NCBI GenBank assembly: GCA_947629845.1
Contig: CANRFD010000001.1
Location: forward strand, 1 to 35,309
Reading direction: 5' to 3'
From: an uncultured Clostridia bacterium
GTDB taxonomy: Bacteria; Bacillota; Clostridia; Christensenellales; Borkfalkiaceae
Length of the DNA stretch: 35,309 nucleotides
Shown: piece after piece, positions 24,734 to 33,150 of the stretch
Layout: the number at the start of each line of letters is the position of its first letter
How positions within the stretch are numbered: the stretch's first letter is position 1
The notes under the pieces: model-generated
Told to the model about the DNA's origin: nothing
What the model saw: the letters and a program-made list of their open reading frames with translations, nothing else
Database searches by the model: none
Translations under genes and position numbers: made by a program

Positions 24734-25714
24734 TTATTTTAATCCGGAAACGGCGATCCCTTCGATGAAATAGCGCTGCGCCACCAGATAGATGAGAATG
24801 GTGGGGATGAGCGCGATCACCGTGGACGCCATCAGTTTGTTTTTCTCGCTGAACTGCGTGGAAAACGCATACAGCGCGACCTGCAGCGTTGCGTAGTCCG
24901 TCCCTTGGACGTAGAGCAACGGCCCGAGGTAATCGTTGTAGCCGCCGACAAATCCCAGCACGCCCTGCGCGATGAGCGCGGGAACGGAGAGCGGGAGCAT
25001 CATCCTGAAGAACATGCCGAAGTATCCCAGCCCGTCGAGGCGCGCCGCTTCGAGCGTCTCCGACGGAATGCCCATGAAGAACTGCCGCAGATAGAACACG
25101 CATGCGGCGGCGCCGAACATGCCGGGGATCATGAGCGGGAGCGGCGTATGGTTCCAGCCGATGTTGTCGTAGATGACGAAGGACGGGACGAGCGTCACCA
25201 TGCCGGGGATCATCATCGTCGCCATCATCAGCCCGAACAGGATGTTTTTGCCGCGGAATTTCAGTTTTGCAAACGCATACGCCGAGAACGCCGAAGTGAG
25301 AAGCCCCAAAATGGTGGGCGGGAGCACGATCCAGAGGGTGTTGAAGAACCCCTTCATGATGGTCAGCCCCGAGCCGTCGTTCATGGGCTCGAACACGCTT
25401 GCGTAGGAACTGAAGTCAAACCCCTTCGTGGGCACCCAGGTGAACGTGGGCTGGATGACCTCCGCCGTCGTCTTGAAGCTCGTGACGAGGATGATATAGA
25501 ACGGCACGAGAATCCAGAGCAGGAAGACGATCAAGAAGAAGTAGACGAACACCTTCTTGGTGATGTTCACGGGGTTGCTTGCAATGGATTTGACCTTTTT
25601 CTTTTTGGGTGCGGGTATCTTTGCGCCGCCCTCGGTCTCTTCGGTTCCGAGCACGTTGAGCGGCTGTGCGATCTCCTCTGCGGGGAGAGATTCATTCATG
25701 ATCTCGTCATTCAT
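24734..25714 (-). CDS. CUT1 sugar ABC transporter permease, MalG/LacG type
   Basis: This 326-residue inner-membrane permease has a cytoplasmic N-terminal tail of about 50 residues and six membrane helices. The ATPase-contact EAA loop is EAARLDGLGYFGMFFRMMLP. The C-terminus ending FIEGIAVSGLK is typical of MalG-type partners. It pairs with the permease encoded just upstream, and the two frames overlap by 8 bases, which indicates translational coupling. Together with the lipoprotein at 26723-28525 it forms an oligosaccharide importer. No ATPase gene is present here; CUT1 systems of Gram-positives often share an MsmK-type ATPase encoded elsewhere. Confidence 0.95.
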   Translation of the reverse strand: MNDEIMNESLPAEEIAQPLNVLGTEETEGGAKIPAPKKKKVKSIASNPVNITKKVFVYFFLIVFLLWILVPFYIILVTSFKTTAEVIQPTFTWVPTKGFDFSSYASVFEPMNDGSGLTIMKGFFNTLWIVLPPTILGLLTSAFSAYAFAKLKFRGKNILFGLMMATMMIPGMVTLVPSFVIYDNIGWNHTPLPLMIPGMFGAAACVFYLRQFFMGIPSETLEAARLDGLGYFGMFFRMMLPLSVPALIAQGVLGFVGGYNDYLGPLLYVQGTDYATLQVALYAFSTQFSEKNKLMASTVIALIPTILIYLVAQRYFIEGIAVSGLK

Positions 25715-26711
25715 CGTAGCTCACCCACTTTTTGGAGATTTTGAAGTTGGCGAACGTGACGAGGCCGATGAACAGCGCGAGCACCCAGCCGACCGCCGTT
25801 GCGATGCCGATCTCGTTGGACGTCAACTTGTTGTAGAGGTAGTAGACGATGGTGATGTTCGCCCCGCCGACCGCCGAAGTGTCCTTCCCCACCATCAGCT
25901 GGAAGCGCGTGAACTCCTGCAACGAGCCGATGATACCCGTCACGAGCAGGTAGAAGAGCGTGGGCGAAATGGCGGGCAGGGTGATCTTGAAGAACTTCGT
26001 GAACATGCCCGCGCCGTCGATCTCGGCGGCCTCGTAGCACGACTTGTTGATGTTCGTCATGGCGGCGGAGAGCAGGATGATGTTGAATCCCGTGCCCGAC
26101 CACGTCATCACGACGAACATGACGAAGCGGAAGAGATCGGGCGAGTACGTCGTCCAGTTGACCGATTGCCCGCCGAGGAGGCGCAAAAAGGAGTTGAGAA
26201 TGCCGTAGTCCTCCTTGCTGAAGATCCACTGCCACATAAAGGTGATGGCAACGAGCGAGCACACATACGGGATGAAGAACACCGTCTGGAACAGCTTTTT
26301 CCCGCGCTTGCAGTTGTAGAGCATCATGCTGATGAACACCGAGAGCGCGAGGGAAAAGACGGTCGCAAACACGGCAAACATCGTATTCCCGACCGCCTGC
26401 CAGAACTTCGGGTCGGAGAGCACCGTGCCGAAGTTCTGCAGCCCGACGAAGTCCACGATGTACGGGAAGAACTCATCCGAGAGGTCGGTCGTGAGCCGCA
26501 GTCCGGGGAAATGATGCAGCGCGACGTAGAACGAGAGCACGAGCGGGATCATTCCGAAGATCAGAAAGCCCAGCAGCGGGATGCCCGTGAACACCCAGCC
26601 CATCACTTCCTCTTGGTTCGTCCAATGTTTTTTGCGTTTGGGGGAAGGCGTCTCGGGGGCATACGCCTCCGTCTGCTCCTCCTCCTGCGCCGCAGCCTCG
26701 TATTCTGCCAT
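25707..26711 (-). CDS. CUT1 sugar ABC transporter permease, MalF/LacF type
   Basis: This 334-residue permease has an acidic then basic cytoplasmic N-terminus (about 1-35), followed by six membrane helices. Its EAA loop is CYEAAEIDGAGMFTKFFKI and the periplasm-side motif LDFFPYIVDFVGLQNF-like region precedes helix 2, as in other MalF-type partners. It ends FKISKKWVSYDE. It follows the binding-protein gene by 11 bases with AAAGGAGG between them, and its end overlaps the second permease. It forms the translocation pore with that partner. Confidence 0.95.
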   Translation of the reverse strand: MAEYEAAAQEEEQTEAYAPETPSPKRKKHWTNQEEVMGWVFTGIPLLGFLIFGMIPLVLSFYVALHHFPGLRLTTDLSDEFFPYIVDFVGLQNFGTVLSDPKFWQAVGNTMFAVFATVFSLALSVFISMMLYNCKRGKKLFQTVFFIPYVCSLVAITFMWQWIFSKEDYGILNSFLRLLGGQSVNWTTYSPDLFRFVMFVVMTWSGTGFNIILLSAAMTNINKSCYEAAEIDGAGMFTKFFKITLPAISPTLFYLLVTGIIGSLQEFTRFQLMVGKDTSAVGGANITIVYYLYNKLTSNEIGIATAVGWVLALFIGLVTFANFKISKKWVSYDE

Positions 26712-26722
26712 ACGCGCCTCCT

Positions 26723-28525
26723 TTACGGGTGTGGATCGGCCTTCGCGCCGGGATGCTTGCTGTAAGTGTACTTATACAGCTTGGTCTGCGTGGGATCGCC
26801 GAGCGTGTTGAACAGCTGCTCCACCGTCATCTTTCTGCTCTCTTCCACGTCGGGTTCGCGCACCTGGTTGTTGAGCGCGTCCGCCCAGTCGTCGATCCAG
26901 TTCCAGTCGGTGAGATACCACCAGTCGGCGGGCGTCTCGTACTGCGCCGCGTCCACGAACACCTGCGAGTTCTTGGGCGCCTTGTCGGGCTGCAGGAAGG
27001 TCTCGCTCTTCGCGATGTTTATCTGGTTGGGGATGCAGAAGCCTGCCTCTGCCTGCGCCGTCTGCCCGGGCACGCCCGCGATGTATTTCACGAGCTCCCA
27101 CGCCTCGTTCTTGTGCTTGGAGCGGCGGGCGATGGCGAGCCCCATAGAGCCGCTGTGCCCCGCCTGCACGCCGTGCACCTTCACGCTGCCGTCCGAGTTG
27201 TATTCCTTATAGAGAGGAAGCGGCGCAACGTCCCAGCTGTCGTTGTCGGACATCCAGCTGTTCTTCTTGCCGATCTCCTTGCGGAGGTGCGTCACTTCGG
27301 CGCGGAGGCCGACGAACATGCCGATGGTGCCCGCTGCGAAGCGGTCGCGTGCGGACTGCGTGCCGATGGAGGTCTGCCCGAGGGAGACCTGCTTGCCGAG
27401 CACCTTTTCCCACTTGGAGTTGGTGCCGACTTCCACGCCCGTCTTGGAGGTGAGCGAAACAAATTCGAGGAACGCGTCGTACATGGTGGGAAGTTTGTTG
27501 CAGCTATCCTGCCACGACGTATCCCCTCCCGCCGTCTTATCGGTGTAGGAGATGATCTCCCCCGCATTATACTTTGTGCCGTTTACGGTAACGCCCGCCG
27601 CACAGTCGTCCTTTACGATCCAGTTCGGCGTCGTGTCGTTTAAGGTGAACTTATAGTAGCCCATCGGGTCGCCGTTGTCGTCCTCGCCCTCGGGAACGTA
27701 CTCCACGCAGTCGCCGCCGATGCTCCAGCCGTAGTTGAACCACCACTCGGTGAAGTAGCCGTTGTTGCAGCTCACTTCCACGCCGTTGATGTTCACGTTC
27801 TTGATCTCGGTCTGCATGCGGATGCCGAGCGAAGTCACCTCGTCCCAGCTCATGGGCACTTTATTGTTGAAGTACCACTCGTTGTCCTTTTCAAAGTACC
27901 CCTTTTCGGGATAGCCGGCGGCCTTGGCCTCCTCCGCCGTCATGGAGATGTGCTTGATGCCCATCTCTTCGAGATATTCGCGGTTGTAGTAGAGCACGGA
28001 GGGGCCGATGTCCTTGGGCAGCGCCCAGAGGGTGGCGTCGGGCGTAGAAGTCGCCGTTGCCCTGTCGAAGCGGTAGCGGTTGATGCCCTGCTCCCAGATC
28101 GACCCGTTGGTGAACTCCTCCAGCCCTTCATATTCTACGCCGTCGGCGTGCGGGCCGGTGAGATTGTCGAGATAGCCCGCGTCCGCCCATTTCTTGAACT
28201 GGCGGTCGGGCACATACACGACGTCGGGCGGGTTGTTGCCCGAAAGCTGCATGGCGTTGGTGTCGTAGTCCTCGTGGCCGGACGTATATTCGACCCTGAT
28301 CTTCTTCTCCGCGCCGATCGTCCTGTTGAACTCCGCGACCATGTCGCCGAATACCGTCGTCTCGTTGGCGTCGCCGCCGCCCCAGAACACGACGGTGGTG
28401 TAGCCGCCGTTTCCGCCTCTGCCGCCGCCTTCATCTTCCTCGCCGCAGGCAACCAGCCCGAGTACCGACGTCGCCGCCAGCATCATTGCGCAGGAAACGG
28501 TGAGCGTTTTCTTGAATTTTGTCAT
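26723..28525 (-). CDS. CUT1 sugar ABC transporter substrate-binding lipoprotein
   Basis: This 600-residue lipoprotein has a signal peptide ending in lipobox LVAC (Cys27), then a Gly-rich tether and a two-lobe family 1 binding protein starting TTVVFWGGGDANE. It is clearly longer than the roughly 420-450 residues common in the family. Extra sequence sits near residues 185-330, around the GYFEKDNEWYFNN and aromatic EWWFNYGWSIGGD segments. A larger, Trp/Tyr-rich cleft would suit long oligosaccharides; this is inference. AAAAAAGGAGG precedes the ATG. It is followed by both permeases. A strongly folded spacer separates it from the Ig-like gene upstream, a common way to raise binding-protein mRNA over its operon partners. 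Confidence 0.93.
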   Translation of the reverse strand: MTKFKKTLTVSCAMMLAATSVLGLVACGEEDEGGGRGGNGGYTTVVFWGGGDANETTVFGDMVAEFNRTIGAEKKIRVEYTSGHEDYDTNAMQLSGNNPPDVVYVPDRQFKKWADAGYLDNLTGPHADGVEYEGLEEFTNGSIWEQGINRYRFDRATATSTPDATLWALPKDIGPSVLYYNREYLEEMGIKHISMTAEEAKAAGYPEKGYFEKDNEWYFNNKVPMSWDEVTSLGIRMQTEIKNVNINGVEVSCNNGYFTEWWFNYGWSIGGDCVEYVPEGEDDNGDPMGYYKFTLNDTTPNWIVKDDCAAGVTVNGTKYNAGEIISYTDKTAGGDTSWQDSCNKLPTMYDAFLEFVSLTSKTGVEVGTNSKWEKVLGKQVSLGQTSIGTQSARDRFAAGTIGMFVGLRAEVTHLRKEIGKKNSWMSDNDSWDVAPLPLYKEYNSDGSVKVHGVQAGHSGSMGLAIARRSKHKNEAWELVKYIAGVPGQTAQAEAGFCIPNQINIAKSETFLQPDKAPKNSQVFVDAAQYETPADWWYLTDWNWIDDWADALNNQVREPDVEESRKMTVEQLFNTLGDPTQTKLYKYTYSKHPGAKADPHP

Positions 28526-28558
28526 GATGATCCTCCTTTTTTATCGTTCGATCGAGGT

Positions 28559-28601
28559 TTCCCGCCCCCGACGGATCGGGGGAAGCCGAAGGGAGCGGGA
28601 A
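28559..28601 (-). promoter_or_regulatory. Nested hairpin before the binding-protein gene
   Basis: An outer stem TTCCCG/CGGGAA encloses an inner perfect stem CCCCCGA-TCCG-TCGGGGG. It lies between the Ig-like stop and the binding-protein start, with no U-tract after it. It more likely marks RNA processing or stabilisation than full termination. No clear -35/-10 pair is seen in this 85-base spacer. Confidence 0.5.
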
Positions 28602-28610
28602 GGATGTCGA

Positions 28611-31600
28611 TCAGTCTGCCGCCGCGATGTTCGCCACCGCAATGGCCGCAAGGCCATAGTTGCCGTTATCCTGTCCGCCTTCTTTGTGAAGGACAAGGTA
28701 GAATGTGCCTGCCGCAGTCGCATTGAGAGTGATTTCCGCCTTGGTGCCGTTGTCGCCACCGTTGCCCTCCATGACCGTCTCATTGCTCATGATACGGTTA
28801 CCGTTCTCATCATAAATGTCGAGAATGATAGAAGGCTGCCATGCGGAAATATAGAGCGTGATTTTCACTTGCGCCTGCGCATCAAGTTTGACGGAAACCG
28901 ACTGCGGCCGTTTGCCCCACTTGATTTTGTTCGTTTTCGACGTATCGCCGTTGTCGCCGCTGGGCTGTTGCGTGCCGTCCGACCAAGTAAAGAACTGATG
29001 CTTTGTGCCGAAGCCGTCTCCGCCGCCGCCGAGCTCGCCCGATGTATAGAAGTCGCCGATGATGGTACCGCCGTTCTTTCTTGCGGGGCCGTTGTTGCCG
29101 TTATTGTTGATATACATCCAGTCGATCGTGCCCTCGGAGAGATCGATCGTGTTATCCTGCTCCGGCATGAGATTTTCATGCGTTGCGGATGCCGTTCCTG
29201 CGGCAGAGGCCTTCTGACTCCGAGGCGTATTGCCGACGACCGCGACCGCCACAAGGGAGACATTATCTGTCCACTCGTTTTGATTTTGTCCGCAGATAAT
29301 GGTGATCGTAAAGGTCTTTTCCTCGGTGCCGAAGTTTGCCATATCGGGCGTAAAGACGATTTGCTTGCACTTATTCTGCGAGTCGTCACCCGAGAATTTG
29401 TCGTTGCTCCCGTTGTTCGTGAACTCATAACTCGCGTACTCCACTCCGTCGTAGGAAATGGAAATGGTATTTTTCGCGTGATATGCGCCCGTGAAAATGG
29501 AGATGTACTTCACATCTTTGGTGACTTTCACGGTGAAGGAGACCCTGCCGCTGTTTTCGCCCTTAAATACGATGCCGTCGATACGGTCGATGAAGGACTG
29601 CTCGACTTCCGCGCCGTTGAGCCAATTCATCCCTACGCGATAATCGAAGAACTGCCCTTCGCCGTTGATCTCTTCATCGGTAATCAGGCTACCGCCCTTC
29701 ATCTCTTCCCTGAAGCCGTCCGCGCCGAAATGCCGCCAGTCAAGCGTGACATTGGCCTCGTCGAGCTCGTCGAGGTTGACCGTCTCGTTGGAGCCGTTTG
29801 CATAGTCGGTCGGGGTAACGGTGACGTTGAGTTTTACGGTAACTTCGCACTCAAGCACGGTGCCGTCCTTGGTCGCCTTCACGATCGTCTTGCCGAAGCC
29901 CTTTGCGGTGACGAGGCCCGAGTTCGCGTCGACGTCGGCGATCTTGTTGTCCTCGGTCGAGAACACCACGCCCTCTACGTCGGTGCCCTCCTCCCCTTCC
30001 GTCATTTTAAGGGTGTCCGTCGCCTGCTCGCCGCCCAGCGTCAGCGTCATCGTATCCTTGTTGAGTTTGTATTCCACGACGTTCACGGTGATGGTGAACG
30101 TCTTGCCGCCCACGGTCGCCGTCACGGTCGCTTCGCCCTTGGCTTTCGCCGTAATGGTGCCTTCGGGGCTCACTTCGGCGTACGTGTCGCCCGCCGTCAC
30201 CTTGTAGGTCGCGGTGAACGCGTGTGCGGGGTTGGCCTCGATCACGATCTGCGAGGTCTTTTCCACGGAGATGGTCACACTCGTCCCGCTCTTCAGCGTG
30301 TATTCGGTGACGGTGACAAAGGCGCGGAGCTTGACTTCATCGTCGATCGTCACGGTGATGATCGCCCTGCCTGCGCCGGCCGCGGTCAGCGTGCCGTCGG
30401 AGCTGTCAACGGTGACGACCTGCGAGTCGCTCGAAGCAAACGATACATTCGTCGTGTACTCCTCGCCGTCCTTCTTCACGACGACCTTGCCCGCCGCGTC
30501 GCCGTCCTTCGTGACGTCGAACTCCGTCTTTTCGAGGGTGTATTCCGTATCATAGCCTACGGCGATCGCCGCCCAGCCGTGGTTGCCGTCGCCTTCCTTG
30601 CTCATGCTGAAGGTGAACGTGTCCTCCGTCGTGACGTTGATGGCGATCTTCACCTCCACCGCCTTGTTGCCGCCGTCGGCGACGCCATCGGCGGTGCCGT
30701 AACCCGTGACGACCTTGGACGCCGCGAGAATGGTATTCGCCTTGCCGTCGAGAACGGTCACAAAGTAGGAAGCCTTCCAACCGGTGAGATAGAGCGTAAC
30801 AACATGCTTGCCCGCGGTAAGGTGAATGGGCACAGACCATGCGTTGTCCACCCAGTGCGTGTTGTTCACGCTGCCGCCTTCGGGAGCCGCCGAGCTATCC
30901 TGTTCGTACCAAGTGAACCTGCCGAACGTCGGTTGCAGGCTATCCGTTCCGTCGCCGCCCGTGTATTGAATGTCGCCGTCTTTGATGACGTTATCAACGC
31001 CCTTGCGGCGCACGAGGTCGCCGTTTCCGTTCTTGGCATACACCCAGTCCTCGGTGCCGATGACGGAAAGATTTCTCGTCTCGCTCGTGAGCGCCTTAAC
31101 TTCGGGCGCAACCGCGGTGGCGGAAGGCCCTTCGTCCACTCTCTCGGTGTTGCCGACGACCGCGATCGCCACAAGGCTGACGTTGTTGGCGTTGTCGCCG
31201 TCGCCCTTGAAGCCGATGGTAACGGTGAACGTCATCTCGGTGCCGATAAAGTGCGTCTGATCGGGCGTAAAGATGATCTGCTTGTTCTTGTCGCCGTTGC
31301 CGCCGTCGTTGGTGAACGTCCTGCTCGCGCACACCACACCGTTATACGAAATGGAGATGGTGTTCGTGGCGTGCCATGCGCCCGTGAAGATCGCGACGTA
31401 CTTCGCGTCCTTCGTGAACTTCACATCGAAGCTGATGTTCGTCTTGAAGGTGATGCCGTCTTTGCGGCCGCCCAACTGCTGCGCCGTCGTCGTGCCGTCC
31501 GTCCAGCTCATGTCCACTCTGTAATCGTAGAAGTCCGAAGCCTTCTGGTCATATTTATCGACCTCGCCGATGAGATTTCCGTCCTTCTTGCTGTCTTTGT

Positions 31601-33047
31601 AGCCGCTCTGGCCGAAATACGCCCAGTCGAGGGTGACGTTCGTCGCGTCGAGCGCGTCGAGGTTGACGGCCGTCCTTTCGCTGTCGCTGGGATAGTCGAC
31701 CTCGGTCTGCACCACGTCATACAGCACATTCACGGTGATCTCAAAGGTATCCGCGCCCTCGATCGCAACCGTCACGGTCGTCGTGCCGACGCCCTTCGCC
31801 GTAATGAGCCCGTTATCGCCCACCTGCGCCACTTCGGCGGATTCCGAGGTGTACGTCGTCGTGGGGATCTCGCCCGCGGGATCGCGTTCAACGGTGAGCT
31901 GCAGCGTGCCGCCGAGCTTCATCGTCACGGTCTCGTCCTCGATCTCCTCGCCGTCCGCCTTCAGGGTATACTGTACCGCCGAGGAGACGGTCACGGTCGT
32001 CGTGAACTCTCTGCCGCCCACCGTAACGGTGACGGTCGCCGTGCCCGTGCCCACCGCGTGGAGCGTGCCGCCCTCTACGGTGACAACGCCCGCGTTGCTC
32101 GTCTTATACGTCGCCTCTACCGCATGGTCTGCGGGGTCTGCGGTGACGGTGATGTGCTTGTCGGGATCGCCCATGCGGAGCGCCGTTTCCGACCCCATTG
32201 CCGCATTATCGATCTTCACCGTGTATTCGGTGACGGTGACGTTCGCCTTCACTTCCTCGCCGTCCACGCTGCAGGTGATAACGGCCGTGCCCTTTGCAAC
32301 GCCCGTCACTTCGCCCGAACCGGCGTCCACGGTCGCAACATTGGTATTGGAGCTCGTGAAGGTGTGCGGCCGTCCGCCTGCGGGCAGCTCGGGGGTCGCC
32401 TTCAGCGTGAGCCTCGCCCTTGCGCCCGCCGCGATGTCGAGCGAAGCGGGATCGAGCGAGAAGGCATAGCTCTGCGCCACGGTCACGCTGCAGGTGAGCG
32501 TCGCTGTTCCCACCTTCGCCGTGATGTCCGTCTCGCCCGCGGCGACCGCCGTCACAAGTCCCGTCTCGGAGACGGTGGCGATGTCCGCGTTCTTGCTCTC
32601 ATAGGTGACGCCCGAAGTCACCGCCTTGCCGTCCTGATCGGAGACTGAAAGCTGCTTGGTCTCGCCCGTTTTCAGCGCGAGCGTGGTGAAGTTCAGGGCG
32701 TATTCTCCCGTAGTCTCACCCCCCCCCTGCTGGGTCTTGACGGTCACGCTGCAGGAGAGCGTCTTATCCGTTCCCCCGATGGCGGCCGTCACGGTGGTAG
32801 AGCCCGCTTGCACGGCAGTCACGGTGCCGCCGTCCACGGTCGCGACCGCGGGATCGGCAGACGTCCATGTGACTTCGCCTTCGGGCTCGGGCGAGATGGT
32901 GAGCGTCTTGGTTCCGCCGACCGTCAGTTCGATCTGCGTCTCGCTCAGCGCGTATTCGGTCTCTTCGCCTCCGCCACAGCCGGCGAGCGCAAACGTCAGC
33001 GCCGCCACGAGGAGTCCGAGTAAAACCCAAATGCTTCTCTTCTTCAT
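28611..33047 (-). CDS. Giant surface lipoprotein with eight Big_2 Ig-like domains and four DWxYFG modules
   Basis: This 1478-residue lipoprotein has a signal peptide and lipobox LAGC (Cys24). Domain order: five bacterial Ig-like (Big_2) domains (about 32-103, 115-190, 194-273, 275-355, 358-441); module A1 (460-632) and B1 (660-833); three more Big_2 domains (835-914, 915-990, 992-1072); then A2 (1088-1272) and B2 (1303-1473). A1 and A2 are close copies, as are B1 and B2. The modules are beta-rich with conserved Trp and Gly and look like carbohydrate-binding sandwiches. No catalytic domain is visible. The Big_2 arms probably extend the binding modules away from the membrane. GGGAGG precedes the ATG. 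It sits between the surface GH31 and the importer genes, so a glycan-capturing role is likely. Confidence 0.9.
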   Translation of the reverse strand: MKKRSIWVLLGLLVAALTFALAGCGGGEETEYALSETQIELTVGGTKTLTISPEPEGEVTWTSADPAVATVDGGTVTAVQAGSTTVTAAIGGTDKTLSCSVTVKTQQGGGETTGEYALNFTTLALKTGETKQLSVSDQDGKAVTSGVTYESKNADIATVSETGLVTAVAAGETDITAKVGTATLTCSVTVAQSYAFSLDPASLDIAAGARARLTLKATPELPAGGRPHTFTSSNTNVATVDAGSGEVTGVAKGTAVITCSVDGEEVKANVTVTEYTVKIDNAAMGSETALRMGDPDKHITVTADPADHAVEATYKTSNAGVVTVEGGTLHAVGTGTATVTVTVGGREFTTTVTVSSAVQYTLKADGEEIEDETVTMKLGGTLQLTVERDPAGEIPTTTYTSESAEVAQVGDNGLITAKGVGTTTVTVAIEGADTFEITVNVLYDVVQTEVDYPSDSERTAVNLDALDATNVTLDWAYFGQSGYKDSKKDGNLIGEVDKYDQKASDFYDYRVDMSWTDGTTTAQQLGGRKDGITFKTNISFDVKFTKDAKYVAIFTGAWHATNTISISYNGVVCASRTFTNDGGNGDKNKQIIFTPDQTHFIGTEMTFTVTIGFKGDGDNANNVSLVAIAVVGNTERVDEGPSATAVAPEVKALTSETRNLSVIGTEDWVYAKNGNGDLVRRKGVDNVIKDGDIQYTGGDGTDSLQPTFGRFTWYEQDSSAAPEGGSVNNTHWVDNAWSVPIHLTAGKHVVTLYLTGWKASYFVTVLDGKANTILAASKVVTGYGTADGVADGGNKAVEVKIAINVTTEDTFTFSMSKEGDGNHGWAAIAVGYDTEYTLEKTEFDVTKDGDAAGKVVVKKDGEEYTTNVSFASSDSQVVTVDSSDGTLTAAGAGRAIITVTIDDEVKLRAFVTVTEYTLKSGTSVTISVEKTSQIVIEANPAHAFTATYKVTAGDTYAEVSPEGTITAKAKGEATVTATVGGKTFTITVNVVEYKLNKDTMTLTLGGEQATDTLKMTEGEEGTDVEGVVFSTEDNKIADVDANSGLVTAKGFGKTIVKATKDGTVLECEVTVKLNVTVTPTDYANGSNETVNLDELDEANVTLDWRHFGADGFREEMKGGSLITDEEINGEGQFFDYRVGMNWLNGAEVEQSFIDRIDGIVFKGENSGRVSFTVKVTKDVKYISIFTGAYHAKNTISISYDGVEYASYEFTNNGSNDKFSGDDSQNKCKQIVFTPDMANFGTEEKTFTITIICGQNQNEWTDNVSLVAVAVVGNTPRSQKASAAGTASATHENLMPEQDNTIDLSEGTIDWMYINNNGNNGPARKNGGTIIGDFYTSGELGGGGDGFGTKHQFFTWSDGTQQPSGDNGDTSKTNKIKWGKRPQSVSVKLDAQAQVKITLYISAWQPSIILDIYDENGNRIMSNETVMEGNGGDNGTKAEITLNATAAGTFYLVLHKEGGQDNGNYGLAAIAVANIAAAD
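28629..29141 (-). repeat. Module B2 of the Ig-like lipoprotein
   Basis: Residues 1303-1473. It opens LSEGTIDWMYINNNGNNG, contains HQFFTWSDGT and KITLYISAWQPSIILDIYD and closes NYGLAAIAVAN at the C-terminus of the protein. Confidence 0.7.
29232..29786 (-). repeat. Module A2 of the Ig-like lipoprotein
   Basis: Residues 1088-1272. It opens VNLDELDEANVTLDWRHFG and contains YISIFTGAYHAKNTISISYD and DNVSLVAVAVVGN. It is the second copy of A1. Confidence 0.8.
30549..31070 (-). repeat. Module B1 of the Ig-like lipoprotein
   Basis: Residues 660-833. It opens VIGTEDWVYAKNGNGD, contains a VTLYLTGWKASYFVTVLDG strand pair and closes GNHGWAAIAVG. It follows A1 directly and is related to B2 and, more remotely, to the A modules. 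Confidence 0.7.
31152..31670 (-). repeat. Module A1 of the Ig-like lipoprotein
   Basis: Residues 460-632. It opens VNLDALDATNVTLDWAYFG and contains MSWTDGTT, VAIFTGAWHATNTISISYNG and NNVSLVAIAVVGN. It is a near copy of A2 (residues 1088-1272), so the gene has an internal duplication. Confidence 0.8.
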
Positions 33048-33096
33048 AATTTTCCTCCCGGTTTTGTTTTTTATTTCGATCTCCGCAAAACGGCGA

Positions 33097-33126
33097 TATC
33101 ATTCCGCACTTTTGCACGGAATGATA
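33097..33126 (-). promoter_or_regulatory. Intergenic hairpin between surface GH31 and Ig-like genes
   Basis: TATCATTCCG and CGGAATGATA form a perfect 10-bp stem around a 10-base loop. A second short palindrome CGGGAATTTCCCG lies beside it, just after the GH31 stop. Only a weak CGCCGTTTTGCGG follows, so it may be a partial terminator or stability element. No good promoter was found for the Ig-like gene. Confidence 0.5.
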
Positions 33127-33150
33127 CGTTCGCCCTGCGGGAATTTCCCG

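Noticed and set aside
28500..32648. Plus-strand open frame of over 1300 codons opposite the Ig-like lipoprotein
   Set aside because: It is a mirror frame of a repetitive GC-rich gene, rich in Arg/His/Val with no domain and no ribosome site.
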